DNA from: CAZFER01 sp964517495
GTDB taxonomy: Bacteria; Hinthialibacterota; Hinthialibacteria; Hinthialibacterales; Hinthialibacteraceae
Direction: 5' to 3'
Length of the DNA: 64,000 bases
Assembly (NCBI GenBank): GCA_964517495.1
Contig: CAZFER010000001.1
Location: forward strand, 130,885-194,884
Part shown: piece after piece, positions 9,870-20,000 of the stretch
Layout: each line of letters opens with the position of its first letter
Position numbering within the stretch: position 1 is the first letter of the stretch
Translations under genes and position numbers: made by a program
The notes under the pieces: generated by a model
What the model was told of the DNA's origin: nothing
The model's input: only the letters and a program-made list of their open reading frames with translations
The model's database searches: none

Positions 9870-10814
9870 TCAGCCATCTAATAGAATATCTTGAAAAAAG
9901 GGCTGAATGATTCGACTGTTTTTCGGCTTTCTAACTCTGGCCGATTCCAATAAAATGGCATGAGCCTCCACCGCATCAAACTGAATCCGGGATTCCGCAA
10001 CTGAACAATAGTCAGGATTCAAGTCAATACCAATATAATTACGTCCCGTCGCTTGGGCGGCTACACAGGTGGCTCCCGTTCCATTAAACATATCTATGAC
10101 AATATCACCCTCAAAATCCACTTCAGGTGCCCGCTTAAAGGTATACATTAACATTAACCGTTGGGGTAAAACCACAGGAAATGGGCAAGGATGCCCCCCC
10201 GCTCGTTTGACATCAGCAGGATAAATGGGCCAAACCTGCATACTCAAATTTCTCCATTCCTCCTGTGTTAAGCGACTGGGAAGTTTTGCCTCTTTTGGAA
10301 TCGCTGGCGGAATCCCTTCTTTGACAAATACATTTATAAACTCAATGGTGTTATCTTCAAAAATATTAGGGGGATAGGGATAACTTCCAAACATTTTCAC
10401 GGTGGTTTGTTTTTGCCAAACATACAAACTAAATCGATACAATTCTGGGATAGAGCTTAAAATACTTTGCTCAATATCGCTACTCAAGTTCTTCAAATGG
10501 CGAGTATGTTGAGTATTCATTTGTTTCTTGGGAATCGGCATGATGGGAGTAATAATGGCTAATTTCCCATTCGGGATAAGAACTCGAGCGGTTTCCTGCC
10601 AAACAGGAACAAGGTCCTGAATAAACTGAGCATATTCAGTCTGACCTATTTGTCCTTCCACACCATAATCAACCGTATTCCAATAAGGAGGGCTGGTAAT
10701 AGCAAGCGCTGCACACTCATCCGGCAACTGCCTCAGAGACTGCAGCGCATCACTTTGTACGATTCGATTGGCCCATTCTTTAGGCCAATGGGTTGAGTCG
10801 GGAATGCGATACAT
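9870..10814 (-). CDS. Orphan DNA methyltransferase (beta-class, N4-cytosine or N6-adenine)
   Basis: SAM-dependent DNA methyltransferase, 314 residues. The catalytic motif TSPPYW (residues 40-45) comes before the SAM-binding motif FNGTG (243-247, followed by YIGIDLNPDYC). This order defines the beta class, which contains both N4-cytosine and N6-adenine enzymes; SPPY is common in the N4-cytosine members, but the base cannot be decided from the motif. The region between (about 90-230) would carry the target-recognition part. No restriction nuclease is nearby, so it is an orphan. It begins 31 bases after hemB with AGGGGATT before the ATG, and looks like the last gene of the four-gene operon running from 13626 to 9870. 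Confidence 0.88.
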   Translation of the reverse strand: MYRIPDSTHWPKEWANRIVQSDALQSLRQLPDECAALAITSPPYWNTVDYGVEGQIGQTEYAQFIQDLVPVWQETARVLIPNGKLAIITPIMPIPKKQMNTQHTRHLKNLSSDIEQSILSSIPELYRFSLYVWQKQTTVKMFGSYPYPPNIFEDNTIEFINVFVKEGIPPAIPKEAKLPSRLTQEEWRNLSMQVWPIYPADVKRAGGHPCPFPVVLPQRLMLMYTFKRAPEVDFEGDIVIDMFNGTGATCVAAQATGRNYIGIDLNPDYCSVAESRIQFDAVEAHAILLESARVRKPKNSRIIQPFFQDILLDG

Positions 10815-10845
10815 AATCCCCTATCATTCATATATGCTAGTAATA

Positions 10846-11823
10846 TTAAATTTGAATCCAACGAGCCACATCTGGCGCATGATAAGTCAATATAATGTCA
10901 CATCCCGCCCGCTTGAAGGAGGTCATTGTTTCCATCACCACTCGCTTTTCATCAATCCAGCCTTTTTCGGCAGCGGCTTTAACCATGGAAAACTCCCCAC
11001 TTACATTATAGGCTGCTATGGGAGTATCAAACCGCTCCCGCAAATCCCGTATAATATCAAGATAGGGCAATCCCGGTTTCACCATGATAATATCCGCACC
11101 AGCCTCCACATCCAGCGCGGCTTGACGAAACGCTTCCCGCCGATTGGGTGGATCCATTTGATGAGAGCACCGATCCCCAAACTGAGGAGCAGATTCCGCT
11201 GCATCTCGAAATGGTCCATAATAACCAGAAGAATATTTGACAGAATAGGCCATGATGGGAGTATATGAATACCCCGCTTCATCCAACGAATCACGAATCG
11301 CTTGCACCCGTCCATCCATCATGTCGGAAGGGGCAACCACATCACTACCCGCCTTCACATGAGTTAAGGCTTCTTTACAAAGAAGGTCAACCGTTTCATC
11401 GTTCAAAATCTTCTCTCCATCAAGTACTCCACAATGCCCATGTGAGGTATACTCACACAAACAAACATCTGTCATAACAACCAATGAATTACAAACGTTT
11501 TTAATGGCCTCAACGGCTTTGGGAATCACTCCCTGTTCATGATAGGCTTGAGAACCAACAGCATCTTTCTCTTCAGGAATACCAAACAAAATGACGGCTG
11601 GAATCCCCATACCTTCAATTCGCTTGCATTCCTCTGCGATTTGATCGATCCCCCATTGGTAATTTCCAGGCATGGATGATATAGGAGCCTTGGCCCCTGA
11701 TTGATAGGTCACAAACATTGGATACACCAAATCATCCACTCGAATATGGTTTTCACGCACCATATCACGAATCCGTGGATTCATTCTTAAGCGCCGAGGC
11801 CGATGAGTAAAATCAAAAAACAT
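10846..11823 (-). CDS. hemB: Porphobilinogen synthase (delta-aminolevulinic acid dehydratase)
   Basis: Condenses two 5-aminolevulinate molecules to porphobilinogen in heme and tetrapyrrole synthesis; cytoplasmic. I place the start at the ATG at 11823 (protein MFFDFTHRPRRLR..., 325 residues) because AGAGGAG lies 6 bases before it; an in-frame TTG 24 bases upstream has no such support and would overlap the previous gene. Active-site lysines are K196 (YSVKYSS) and K249 (IMVKPGLPY). The C121-x-C123...C131 cluster in TDVCLCEYTSHGHCG is the zinc-binding signature, so this is a zinc-dependent form. It starts 11 bases after the metallophosphoesterase stop, so the two genes are translationally linked. 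Confidence 0.96.
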   Translation of the reverse strand: MFFDFTHRPRRLRMNPRIRDMVRENHIRVDDLVYPMFVTYQSGAKAPISSMPGNYQWGIDQIAEECKRIEGMGIPAVILFGIPEEKDAVGSQAYHEQGVIPKAVEAIKNVCNSLVVMTDVCLCEYTSHGHCGVLDGEKILNDETVDLLCKEALTHVKAGSDVVAPSDMMDGRVQAIRDSLDEAGYSYTPIMAYSVKYSSGYYGPFRDAAESAPQFGDRCSHQMDPPNRREAFRQAALDVEAGADIIMVKPGLPYLDIIRDLRERFDTPIAAYNVSGEFSMVKAAAEKGWIDEKRVVMETMTSFKRAGCDIILTYHAPDVARWIQI

Positions 11824-11834
11824 CAAATTCTCCT

Positions 11835-12719
11835 CTATACTCGCCAATCCAAAGTCGTCATCTTCTCATCATGGCTTGTATTACCTTTAAAAGCATGTAA
11901 TACAAACCGCCCTCTGTCTTTATAAAATTCAGCTTCAATCCACCCAACTGGTTCACTGTCTCTGAAGTTATAACCGATGGCTGGCAAATTGATGAGATGA
12001 ATTCCCTCCCTCATATCATGAGAATATGCATGCGAATGACCATAGATAATCCCTTTAACCTTATTATGAGGTTTTATTAAGCGGAATAGACGTTCAACAT
12101 CCAATAAATCTCCATCATTGTCACCCAAAGTATGGTGTACAATAAGAAAAGTGGGAGTATTGTCACTTGCTTGTAAATATTGCTCCAGCCACTGGCGTTG
12201 AGATTTCCCAAGCAATCCAGCAACTCGATTAACATAAAGCAAAGAATCGAGTAAAATAAAGCGAACCGGTGATGATTCCAACACCACTACCCACTTCCCA
12301 TTGACTGATTGCTCTTTGCCTTCTGTTGAAGGAAAGGTTTTTAAAAAATGCTCACGATGATCATGATTACCCAATGCCATACAAACTGGACGTGTATCCG
12401 CCACCGGTTTCAGCAAAGATTTGAGATTGGCATAATCACCAACCAAGCCTTCAAGACGGGCTAAATCGCCACTAATCATTACCCCTTCGGTCTTCGATTG
12501 TACCAAGTCAGGAATGATCGATTTCAAATTATCAAATGGACGAAAACCTCTATATTCATTGGAAGTATCCTGGGGTATATGGGTATCCGAGAGCAAAGCC
12601 CAGCGTGTTGATTCTTTTTCTTCTCCCGCTTGGGCTTGTATTCCCAGTATTCCCCCTCCAATCCCGGTGTATTTCAAAAAGGTTCGACGAGATAGAGCAG
12701 TATGAAATAGTCCAGGCAT
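11835..12719 (-). CDS. Tat-exported calcineurin-like metallophosphoesterase
   Basis: Phosphoesterase-fold protein of 294 residues with a twin-arginine signal (SRRTFLK at 10-16, then a Gly-rich hydrophobic stretch), so it is predicted to be exported folded. The metal ligands of the calcineurin-like family are in order: SDTHIP (D45, H47), GDLARLEG, GNHDHRE, VHHT and GHSHAYS. The substrate is unknown; exported members include phosphodiesterases and acid phosphatases. It sits between a secreted FAH-family gene (34-base gap upstream) and hemB (11-base gap downstream) on the same strand. Confidence 0.88.
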   Translation of the reverse strand: MPGLFHTALSRRTFLKYTGIGGGILGIQAQAGEEKESTRWALLSDTHIPQDTSNEYRGFRPFDNLKSIIPDLVQSKTEGVMISGDLARLEGLVGDYANLKSLLKPVADTRPVCMALGNHDHREHFLKTFPSTEGKEQSVNGKWVVVLESSPVRFILLDSLLYVNRVAGLLGKSQRQWLEQYLQASDNTPTFLIVHHTLGDNDGDLLDVERLFRLIKPHNKVKGIIYGHSHAYSHDMREGIHLINLPAIGYNFRDSEPVGWIEAEFYKDRGRFVLHAFKGNTSHDEKMTTLDWRV

Positions 12720-12753
12720 GGTGCTCTCCTTTTATTGTACTATTCTGTTTAGT

Positions 12754-13626
12754 TTAATTTTGTGGTGCAACCACGTGATTTACAATAGTCCCAAGTCCTT
12801 CGACCGTCACTTCCATTCGGTCTCCGGCATGGGCGGGTAATGCCGCAGACGTTCCCGTGAAAATAACATCACCCGGCTCCAATACAAAAACCCGTGAAAG
12901 ATCGCTTACCATTTTAGCGGGAGTGTACACTAAATTGGCAGTGGTATGCTTATATATTTCTTTTTTCCCTTTCTCTTCGTTACTCACAATCAAAGTACGT
13001 TCGCGGTTGTTCCAATCCACCCCACAATAAATAAAGGGACCATAAGGTGAAAAATTATCACCGTGCTTTAACGCAAAAGGCAATAAAGTCTCTTCCTGAT
13101 CAAGCGGTTCCCCCTGGATTTTATGGTAAGAATCCACCGATCCCACAATATCATTGGCCACCGTATATCCAAAAATGGCATCCTGGGCTTTTTTTTCATC
13201 CGCATTTTTGACTCGTTTCCCAATAACAATTGCCAATTCAGTTTCCACCAGCAATTCATCTAGCGCGGCTGGCAGGATAACGTCATCCCCCGGCGAAGCA
13301 GCGGATGTTGGGGGTTTTAAAAACCAACGAACTGTTTTAAAGGGCTTCTTTCCTTCTTCCCATGCTTCCTTATATGAACCAGCAAGCCCGATGATCTTTT
13401 GTGGTTCGCTGGGATGCAAAAACCGGACTCGTTCCTTTTCCACCTTTAATCCGGCAGGAATCCCTCCCGCCCATGGCGCATTCGTCAATTGGGCAATCAT
13501 ATCCCCTTCCACTTTTCCATAAAAAACCCGCTCATTTAATTCATAACGGCAATATATTTCTTCACTCCATCCTATAACCACCACTAGACTCAGAAACAAC
13601 CCAATAATCAGAGACTTACGTATCAT
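12754..13626 (-). CDS. Fumarylacetoacetate hydrolase-family protein with an N-terminal signal peptide
   Basis: FAH-superfamily fold protein, 290 residues from the ATG at 13626, which has GGAGGG 5 bases upstream; an ATG 12 bases earlier overlaps that ribosome site and is unlikely. Family motifs: ELLVETELAIVIGK (acidic metal-ligand region), GYTVANDIVG and, at the C-terminus, GDVIFTGTSAALP...GDRMEV. These enzymes hydrolyse or decarboxylate acyl-pyruvate-type substrates and are normally cytoplasmic. Here the protein starts MIRKSLIIGLFLSLVVVIG, a clear Sec signal or membrane anchor, which is unusual. The usual family aspartate appears as the D of ANDIV. Function in the cell is unknown. It is the first gene of the operon with the metallophosphoesterase, hemB and the methyltransferase. 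Confidence 0.85.
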   Translation of the reverse strand: MIRKSLIIGLFLSLVVVIGWSEEIYCRYELNERVFYGKVEGDMIAQLTNAPWAGGIPAGLKVEKERVRFLHPSEPQKIIGLAGSYKEAWEEGKKPFKTVRWFLKPPTSAASPGDDVILPAALDELLVETELAIVIGKRVKNADEKKAQDAIFGYTVANDIVGSVDSYHKIQGEPLDQEETLLPFALKHGDNFSPYGPFIYCGVDWNNRERTLIVSNEEKGKKEIYKHTTANLVYTPAKMVSDLSRVFVLEPGDVIFTGTSAALPAHAGDRMEVTVEGLGTIVNHVVAPQN

Positions 13627-13754
13627 TTTACCCTCCATTTTTCTAATGACTTTCTTCTATTTTCGATTATTGATTTTCGCGCATCTTCCATCAAATGAAA
13701 AGGTTTCCTTTTCATTCCCCTTACCAGAGGACGTAAGTACTCGACCCTGAATAT

Positions 13755-13795
13755 AAAAAATACGGGTGAGGGAAAATCGTCTCCCTCACCCGTAT
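13755..13795 (-). terminator. Strong rho-independent terminator
   Basis: Perfect 14-bp stem (13760-13773 with 13782-13795, arms ATACGGGTGAGGGA and its complement, 8-base loop). On the minus strand it is followed by TTTTTTATATTC. It starts 19 bases after the stop codon of the secreted two-module gene (13815-15110) and insulates the operon beginning at 13626. Confidence 0.93.
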
Positions 13796-13814
13796 GAACT
13801 GGATATGGATAGTT

Positions 13815-15110
13815 TTAAAATTTTGAAAAACCCGAAATGGAAGAGTTATCTTCAAAGGTGACACTTAAACGGGCTGGACCGGTTGAAGCGGCAGATTCAC
13901 TGGCGAAGATTTCTACACCATTGCCTCCCGTAATTTCCAAGTACCACCCGTGGTTCAATGATGGATCTTGTGACCATTTTTGTATACTGCTAGTGACGTC
14001 AAATGAACCTGCGTCATCGAACTCAGTTACGTAATCGCCAATCTCTTGACCATCGACAACGAATTCACCGTCATTAATGAAATTATTAAGTGTAACGGTT
14101 CGTTCGTCGAAGTGGGTATTCACATTGTTGTTTTGAAAATCTTTAATTTCCAGAACAACAATTAAATCACCCGTATTCGGGATTACGATTTCCACTCGGG
14201 CATTGACGATATCCGTTCCGACCGGGATTTGACCGGCATCATCGCCAAAAATGTTATCAAAACGCAACAATCCGAATTCATTCTCTCCATTATCATTTGC
14301 GTCCATTAGAAATGTAGGATTGAGACCAAAATTGACGGACATTAAATCTCCCGGTGCACCACCATAGTTTGTGTTCATTTCAAAATCGGGAATATAGGAA
14401 ATGAAAGCATCATGCACGCCATTGTATCCGTTGACACCTTCTTGAAAAGTGTAAATGGTACCATCAGCCGCTTCAACAACCAACTTTGGAGAGGCGTTCC
14501 CTTTTTCAACCGTTGAAATAAAAATGCCATCGCTCGCATAATGAGGATAAAATAAAAATCCGTTATTGGGCGCACCGTCGGCGAGTTCCTGTATCACCGG
14601 GGTAATATCGACGCACTGGCGAAAACCAATAGAATTATTCGAGAACACACCGATATGTTCTTTGGAAAAATCGACACCAGGCCAGGGTGCAGCGTCTCCG
14701 AAAACGGATGCATACGTGGCCGTATCGAGATCAATTGCCTTGGCAAAATTAGCAATCATAATGTTTTGCCAGGATGAACCTGAATTGGGGGTGTAAAAAT
14801 CGATTTTCGCACTTAGGATTTTTACACCGTGAGGAATCTGATAGCTGCCGTTGCCCATGATATCCTCGAATTTAAAAAAACCAACATTAAAGGTGCCATG
14901 TGCAGAACTCGATTGAGAATCCAGCCATACCACATCCTCTTGCGAATAATTTGCATCAGGATTGTCACGGCTTACATAGGTGTCTTTTACACCATCGTAA
15001 CCATTGATGCCATGCTCAAATATGACGGAGCGAATCTGGGCGAAACTGAGTTGTGCGCTTAAAACCACTCCCACGACGACGAAGATACAAACTACCTGTT
15101 TAAACTTCAT
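13815..15110 (-). CDS. Secreted two-module protein (DNRLRE/CBM96-like)
   Basis: Exported protein of 431 residues with a clean signal peptide (residues 1-25, ending LSFAQ). It consists of two related halves, each opening with the same pattern: FEHGINGYDGVKDTYVS near residue 30 and FQEGVNGYNGVHDAFIS near 222. Each half then has the beta-rich DNRLRE/CBM96-like sequence features (an 'LRFD/FFKFE' strand, 'P.G..I..A.l.f', a late 'W' and 'L.V'). Such modules are found in surface and carbohydrate-associated proteins; no catalytic domain is visible. GGAGAGAG precedes the ATG, and a strong terminator follows. Family assignment is by pattern and could be off; export and internal duplication are directly seen. 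Confidence 0.75.
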   Translation of the reverse strand: MKFKQVVCIFVVVGVVLSAQLSFAQIRSVIFEHGINGYDGVKDTYVSRDNPDANYSQEDVVWLDSQSSSAHGTFNVGFFKFEDIMGNGSYQIPHGVKILSAKIDFYTPNSGSSWQNIMIANFAKAIDLDTATYASVFGDAAPWPGVDFSKEHIGVFSNNSIGFRQCVDITPVIQELADGAPNNGFLFYPHYASDGIFISTVEKGNASPKLVVEAADGTIYTFQEGVNGYNGVHDAFISYIPDFEMNTNYGGAPGDLMSVNFGLNPTFLMDANDNGENEFGLLRFDNIFGDDAGQIPVGTDIVNARVEIVIPNTGDLIVVLEIKDFQNNNVNTHFDERTVTLNNFINDGEFVVDGQEIGDYVTEFDDAGSFDVTSSIQKWSQDPSLNHGWYLEITGGNGVEIFASESAASTGPARLSVTFEDNSSISGFSKF

Positions 15111-15246
15111 TATGCTCTCTCCTTCCTGGATATCAGAAAATGTTTTGAATGAGCATTATAATCCGTGAATGTTAGCGAAACGTTCATATGCGGTTTGAAG
15201 TTTGTATAATATAATTTTTTTCCCGTATGATTTATGCTAACATATA

Positions 15247-15846
15247 TTAATAGGCTTTACGTTCTTTTATCCAATCGGGAACCCAACCGCCGGTGCGAAA
15301 AATATCACCGCGGCTGTAAAGACCGTTGCTCATTTCGTAAGGTGCGAAACTCCCTGGCTTGCCCGGGTAACTGGGACTTCCACCGATGCTATCTGTCATA
15401 TCAGGGCCCACACCTTCAAGCAAATACATATCGGCGGGGAAATCGAAATAGATTGGTATTTTTGTGCCCTCGCCTTTCTTTCGGGGTGTGTATTCAAAAC
15501 GTTGATCATATGTGTTTGCTTGCTCATGCTTATGCTGCTTACTAGCAAATGGATCAAGGGTTGCAACAGTTGAACTTAAGTATGCCACTGGCGTGGTTAA
15601 ACCATTGTAGGATGAGTATTCGTTCCAATTGGTCGCCCCACCGTATGCGTACATTGGGAGATAGGTTCCTGTATCAATCCGATACATTTCAAGCGCGTCT
15701 CCTACTGCTTTCTGGTTTGACTCGGTGGCAGCAACTTTAGCCCTCACTTGAGCGTTAATAAAATTGGGCACAGCGATTGCAGCTAAAATCCCGATTATGG
15801 CCACCACAATCAGCAATTCGATCAATGTAAAACCATTCTTTCTCAT
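15247..15846 (-). CDS. Type II secretion-like pseudopilin
   Basis: 199-residue prepilin with a five-residue leader (MRKNG) and the class III signal FTLIELLIVVAIIG, to be cut and N-methylated by prepilin peptidase between G5 and F6; E10 is the conserved +5 glutamate. The hydrophobic helix is followed by a globular domain starting ALEMYRIDTGTYLP, the pattern of GspG-type major pseudopilins, and ends in a YPGKPGSFAPYE...SRGDIFRTGG region typical of uncultured-phylum paralogues. No secretion ATPase or platform gene is nearby, so this is a stand-alone copy; a second is at 31146-31709. AGGAAAGGA precedes the ATG. It lies 136 bases upstream of the secreted two-module gene on the same strand. Confidence 0.88.
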   Translation of the reverse strand: MRKNGFTLIELLIVVAIIGILAAIAVPNFINAQVRAKVAATESNQKAVGDALEMYRIDTGTYLPMYAYGGATNWNEYSSYNGLTTPVAYLSSTVATLDPFASKQHKHEQANTYDQRFEYTPRKKGEGTKIPIYFDFPADMYLLEGVGPDMTDSIGGSPSYPGKPGSFAPYEMSNGLYSRGDIFRTGGWVPDWIKERKAY

Positions 15847-16562
15847 AAATGGATCCTTTCCTTATATTTTTTTTGCTTTCCACTTCATATGGCTAATATA
15901 TTACAACATATTCATAAATTCATTTCTTCAATCTTGCTTTATTGCTTTTAATTTGTTGATATATACACTATTTACATCAACTGTCAATCGGTCAAACAAA
16001 TAGAAATCATATTTAATGATCTTCTAAAGCGATGTTATTAGAACACTAACAAAAGTATCTCGATTCCTCTCTTTTTAAAATTGCTTCTACTCTTTCCTCC
16101 ACATTCATAAGCTAGATGGAATTAGGCAATGACAATACGTTGCGTAATCTCACAATTACTTGTTTCAAATACACCGCTACTTGGCCCCCCAGGTGAAGAA
16201 CTCGAAGTGAATTTCGCAAGACAACTCGGTATTCAGGGACATGGCAGATGCTACCTACGGATTGGAAGCGGTTGGTTGACAGGCTCAATTGGACTCCAGA
16301 TGAACCTTGTGCATTGTAATAAATTATAAAATCGGAACAATAGATAGATATATATAACTGTCACATTTCATTTCAAATAAATCGATTGAGTAAAAAGTAG
16401 AAAACTTTCCAATTTGATGTTTATGTCATCTAAACATTTCAAGCCATTCAATTATAATAAATTTAATTTACAATTTTATAAAATCATTTTCTTGTTTTTC
16501 ATTCATTGGTATTTAATTTTTCTAATCAGGCTGACATGAAAACATAAAGAAAAGAGCAGCAA
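15847..16562. other. AT-rich intergenic region between divergent genes
   Basis: About 716 bases between the pseudopilin (minus) and the receiver gene (plus). It should hold promoters for both, but no consensus pair stands out in the AT-rich sequence. A 66-codon frame at 16129-16329 (plus) has no recognisable domain; it contains QGHGRCYLRIGSGWL, faintly like the GTCY...GW stretch of DruA-type proteins, which is too weak for a call. Confidence 0.5.
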
Positions 16563-16982
16563 ATGAAAGTTCTCATCGTTGACGATTCAGGTGCAATGCG
16601 CAAGCACATAAAAGCATTACTTTCCAATATGGCAGGCATTACCCAATGCGATGAAGCCTCGGAAGGGAAAAAAGCCATATTTTTCGTTAAAGTCAATGAC
16701 TATGATTTAGTGTTAATGGATTGGAATATGCCCGGTCTTTCCGGCTTGGAGGTGGTAAAGGAAATCCGCGCATTAGGTAAAGAAGTCCCCATCATTATGG
16801 TCACCACGAATTCAGAAAAAAGCCAGGTGGTGGAAGCCATTAAAGCCGGGGCAAACAATTACATTGTAAAACCATTTGACCTTGATGTCTTCATCTCAAA
16901 ATGCCGCCAAACCCTTTCATCAAAGTATGAAATCAAACCTAAAGATCCTTCCGATGAAGGTCCATCATTCGAGAATAAATAG
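16563..16982 (+). CDS. Single-domain response regulator (CheY-like receiver)
   Basis: 139-residue receiver domain without output domain. The acidic pocket D7/D8, phospho-acceptor D53 (LMDWNMPG), T81/T82 (VTTNS) and K103 (VKPFD) are all present, so it should accept phosphate from a histidine kinase. The short C-terminal tail (about 20 residues, Lys/Asp/Pro-rich) is not a known output. The NMPGLSG motif and the VTTNSEK stretch resemble chemotaxis-type CheY proteins, but no che genes are nearby. The gene converges on the hybrid kinase gene, their stops being 20 bases apart, so functional pairing is possible but not shown. Confidence 0.92.
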   Translation: MKVLIVDDSGAMRKHIKALLSNMAGITQCDEASEGKKAIFFVKVNDYDLVLMDWNMPGLSGLEVVKEIRALGKEVPIIMVTTNSEKSQVVEAIKAGANNYIVKPFDLDVFISKCRQTLSSKYEIKPKDPSDEGPSFENK

Positions 16983-17002
16983 CAATAGTATGATTCCTTT
17001 TT

Positions 17003-20000
17003 TCACTTGTCCAAAACATTGCGAATTTCTCGTAATAATGTATCTATAGCAAATGGCTTTTGTACATAGACTGTACCGGGAGTCAATATTCCTTGATGGC
17101 TAATCGCATTATCCGTATAACCAGACATATAAATCACCTTTAACTGCTTGAACTTTTGTTGAAGAGTCTGCGCCAATTTCTTGCCATTCATTCCCGGCAT
17201 CATCACATCGGTTATCAATAAATTGATAGTATCTCCCTGTTGTTCAGCCGATTTCAGCGCTTCATGTCCCGAAGCTGCATCAATAATTCGATAACCATAT
17301 TCCCTGAGCCTGCGAGTAACAAGCTTACGAACACTGGTCTCATCTTCAACTAAAAGAATGGTTTCCGTACCCCTTAGTTTCGAGTGGGACTTGCCGGGTG
17401 TGGATGGAATGTATTGTTCCTGAGTCACACGTGGCAAATATACTTTAAAAGTGGTACCTCCCCCCAGTTCACTGTATACAAAAATAAATCCCTGGCTTTG
17501 CTTGACTATCCCATAAACCGTGGATAAACCTAAACCCGTTCCACTGCCTTTTTCTTTGGTCGTAAAAAAGGGTTCATAAATTTGGGTAATAGTCTCTTTA
17601 TCCATCCCACAACCGGTATCACTCACAGCAAACATGACATAAGAGCCAAGTTTTATCTCCACCTGATTATGTTCCAAATTTTCATCAAATTCGATATTGG
17701 CAGTTTCAATCGTTAGTTTCCCACCAGAGGGCATGGCATCACGGGCATTAACCGAGAGATTCATCAGCACTTGCTCCATTTGGCCCGGATCAGCAAGGAC
17801 CGATCCCAGTTTGGGTTCCAAAATAAGCGATAGAATAATATCTTCACCCGCTAATAGTTTGAGCATATTACTCATACCATCGATCAGATCATTTATATTA
17901 ATCTCCTTGGGCTGCATAACCTGCTTTCGGCTAAATGCCAATAGCTGCTGAGTTAATGAGGCAGCCCGTTTTCCCGCTTTGGATATTTCATCAATAAATC
18001 GTCGAACAGGATCATCTGGATTTAAATGGTGAACAGCCAGATCACTATATCCCGTTATCGCCATTAAAAGATTATTGAAATCATGGGCTATACCACCCGC
18101 CAACCGACCTACTGCTTCCAGTCTCTGCGATTGCCTCAATTTTTCTTCACTTTGCTGTAATTCCTCTTCAACTTTCACTCTGGCCAAGGCGCCGCTGCAC
18201 TGATCGGCAAACGATTGAAGCAAGTGCAAATGCTTCTCGTTATACTGATTACAGATATAACTTTGCACTGATAACACTCCAATGGATTCATTTTGCCATT
18301 GCACCGGCACAAACATTAAGGAACGAGATAAGCGGGAGGTAAAACCGAATGGAGTCAATCCCGTTTCATCCTCTTCCTTTGTGCGGTTGATTAGTACCGG
18401 CTCACCCGAGAGAATCCGCCGATGATTATCATTAAAAGAACGTAAGGGTAATGGGGAAGCTTCAATTGGATAAAACTCTCCTGGAGGCGTGTCTTCGTTA
18501 TATATCCCCTGAATTCTTTTCCGCGATGGATCAAGCATATCCAACGAAAATGCATCATGTTCAAATATTCGCCTTGATTCTTCCGCAACTTTGAGCGCAA
18601 TCTCCCTGGCATTTAATGGACCCGCTAAATTCTGTGAAATCCATTGCAACGCTTTACGTTCTCTGATAGCTTGAGCACGTGCCCTCATTGCAATATAGGC
18701 AGCAATACTCGCAACCAAACATAGAAATATAATCAAAGAAATTATGCCAGCGGCCGCTAATTTAAACCACCAACGTTCTTGCAAAGGAATAGGTGGGATA
18801 TGAACAATCACCCGTGCGGGTGTATCGTCTATTTCCAATCCCTCATCCCGTGCCTTCACTTTAATAAAAAAAACACCTGGATCCATTAAAGTTGGATCGA
18901 ATTCATAAACTGGATTCAGCAAAAACGGAGTCCACGATTCTTCACCAAATTTCCATGAATAATAATATTTCTTATTCTGGCTTTTTGAAACGAACGCTTC
19001 GATCGCCGCACACTCCACCAAAGCTTTATTTTCTTTGGACACGATCTCAGGTTCCGATAACAAAACCGTATCAGGTTCAATTTTATCCGGTTCAAATCGG
19101 TACATGTCATTTTCTACATGAATCCAAAATACGCCGGAGGGTTCTGCCACGACACCATTTACTGTTCCCACATCGAGCAATGTGATTTGATATGGATCAA
19201 TATCGTTCTGAACCGGTATGACATGGAGAGAACTTTTTCCTGCCATAACCAATGATCCATCATATAATATCCGGCTGTAAGTAATTTCATCATAAAAATG
19301 AGTAAATTTTCCATCCTGCCAACGCGAGAATCCAATTTGTCCCCCCGTCTTCCCCGAACAGATGAACCATAAACTATCGTTTACTTCATGGATTTTGTCG
19401 ATGGTATCACCGATAGGACCGTCAAATTGAGTCCAACCAGAATTCGTTTTTGTGTTATAGTTATAAAGAACATGAGGACCATATAACCAAAGAATTCCTG
19501 CTGAATCAATGAAAATCTGATCATCCTTTCCCATGAATTCTGGCAATTGGATTTGTTTAACGATGGCCCCCTCGCGATCAACATGGAATACTTCCTTATC
19601 CAACGAATTTATGTCTCTAACACAAAACCAAATCCCATTGTTTCGATCCGGTATTAATTTCTGTATTTCCTTATCATTCAATTCAAATATCTGAAATGAT
19701 TTCCACACCGAAGCCTCTTGATAATAAATGGCGCAATTAATATCTCGAGATAGAGATTCACCTATAAACCAAATATTTCTCTTTGAATCCGATAGCCCTT
19801 TTTCAATTCGATCCAATCCGGTAATTGATTTCTCGAACGAAGTGGAATCCTTTTCATTCCAACGTTTAATGTGGGTGTTATTCCAACTCCACACCGATCC
19901 TAAAGCATCTTTGAAAAAACTTCCTTTAGCCTTTGTCCATGGTTCCCACCCTTCATCAGCATAACGAAGAAAACGATCTTTACCCAAAAACCAAACACGA

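Noticed and set aside
11824..11847. Upstream TTG start for hemB
   Set aside because: It would overlap the previous stop codon, and the strong AGAGGAG site serves the ATG at 11823.
16129..16329. 66-codon open frame in the spacer before the receiver gene
   Set aside because: No recognised domain, and only a faint resemblance to DruA-type sequence; AT-rich surroundings produce such frames by chance.
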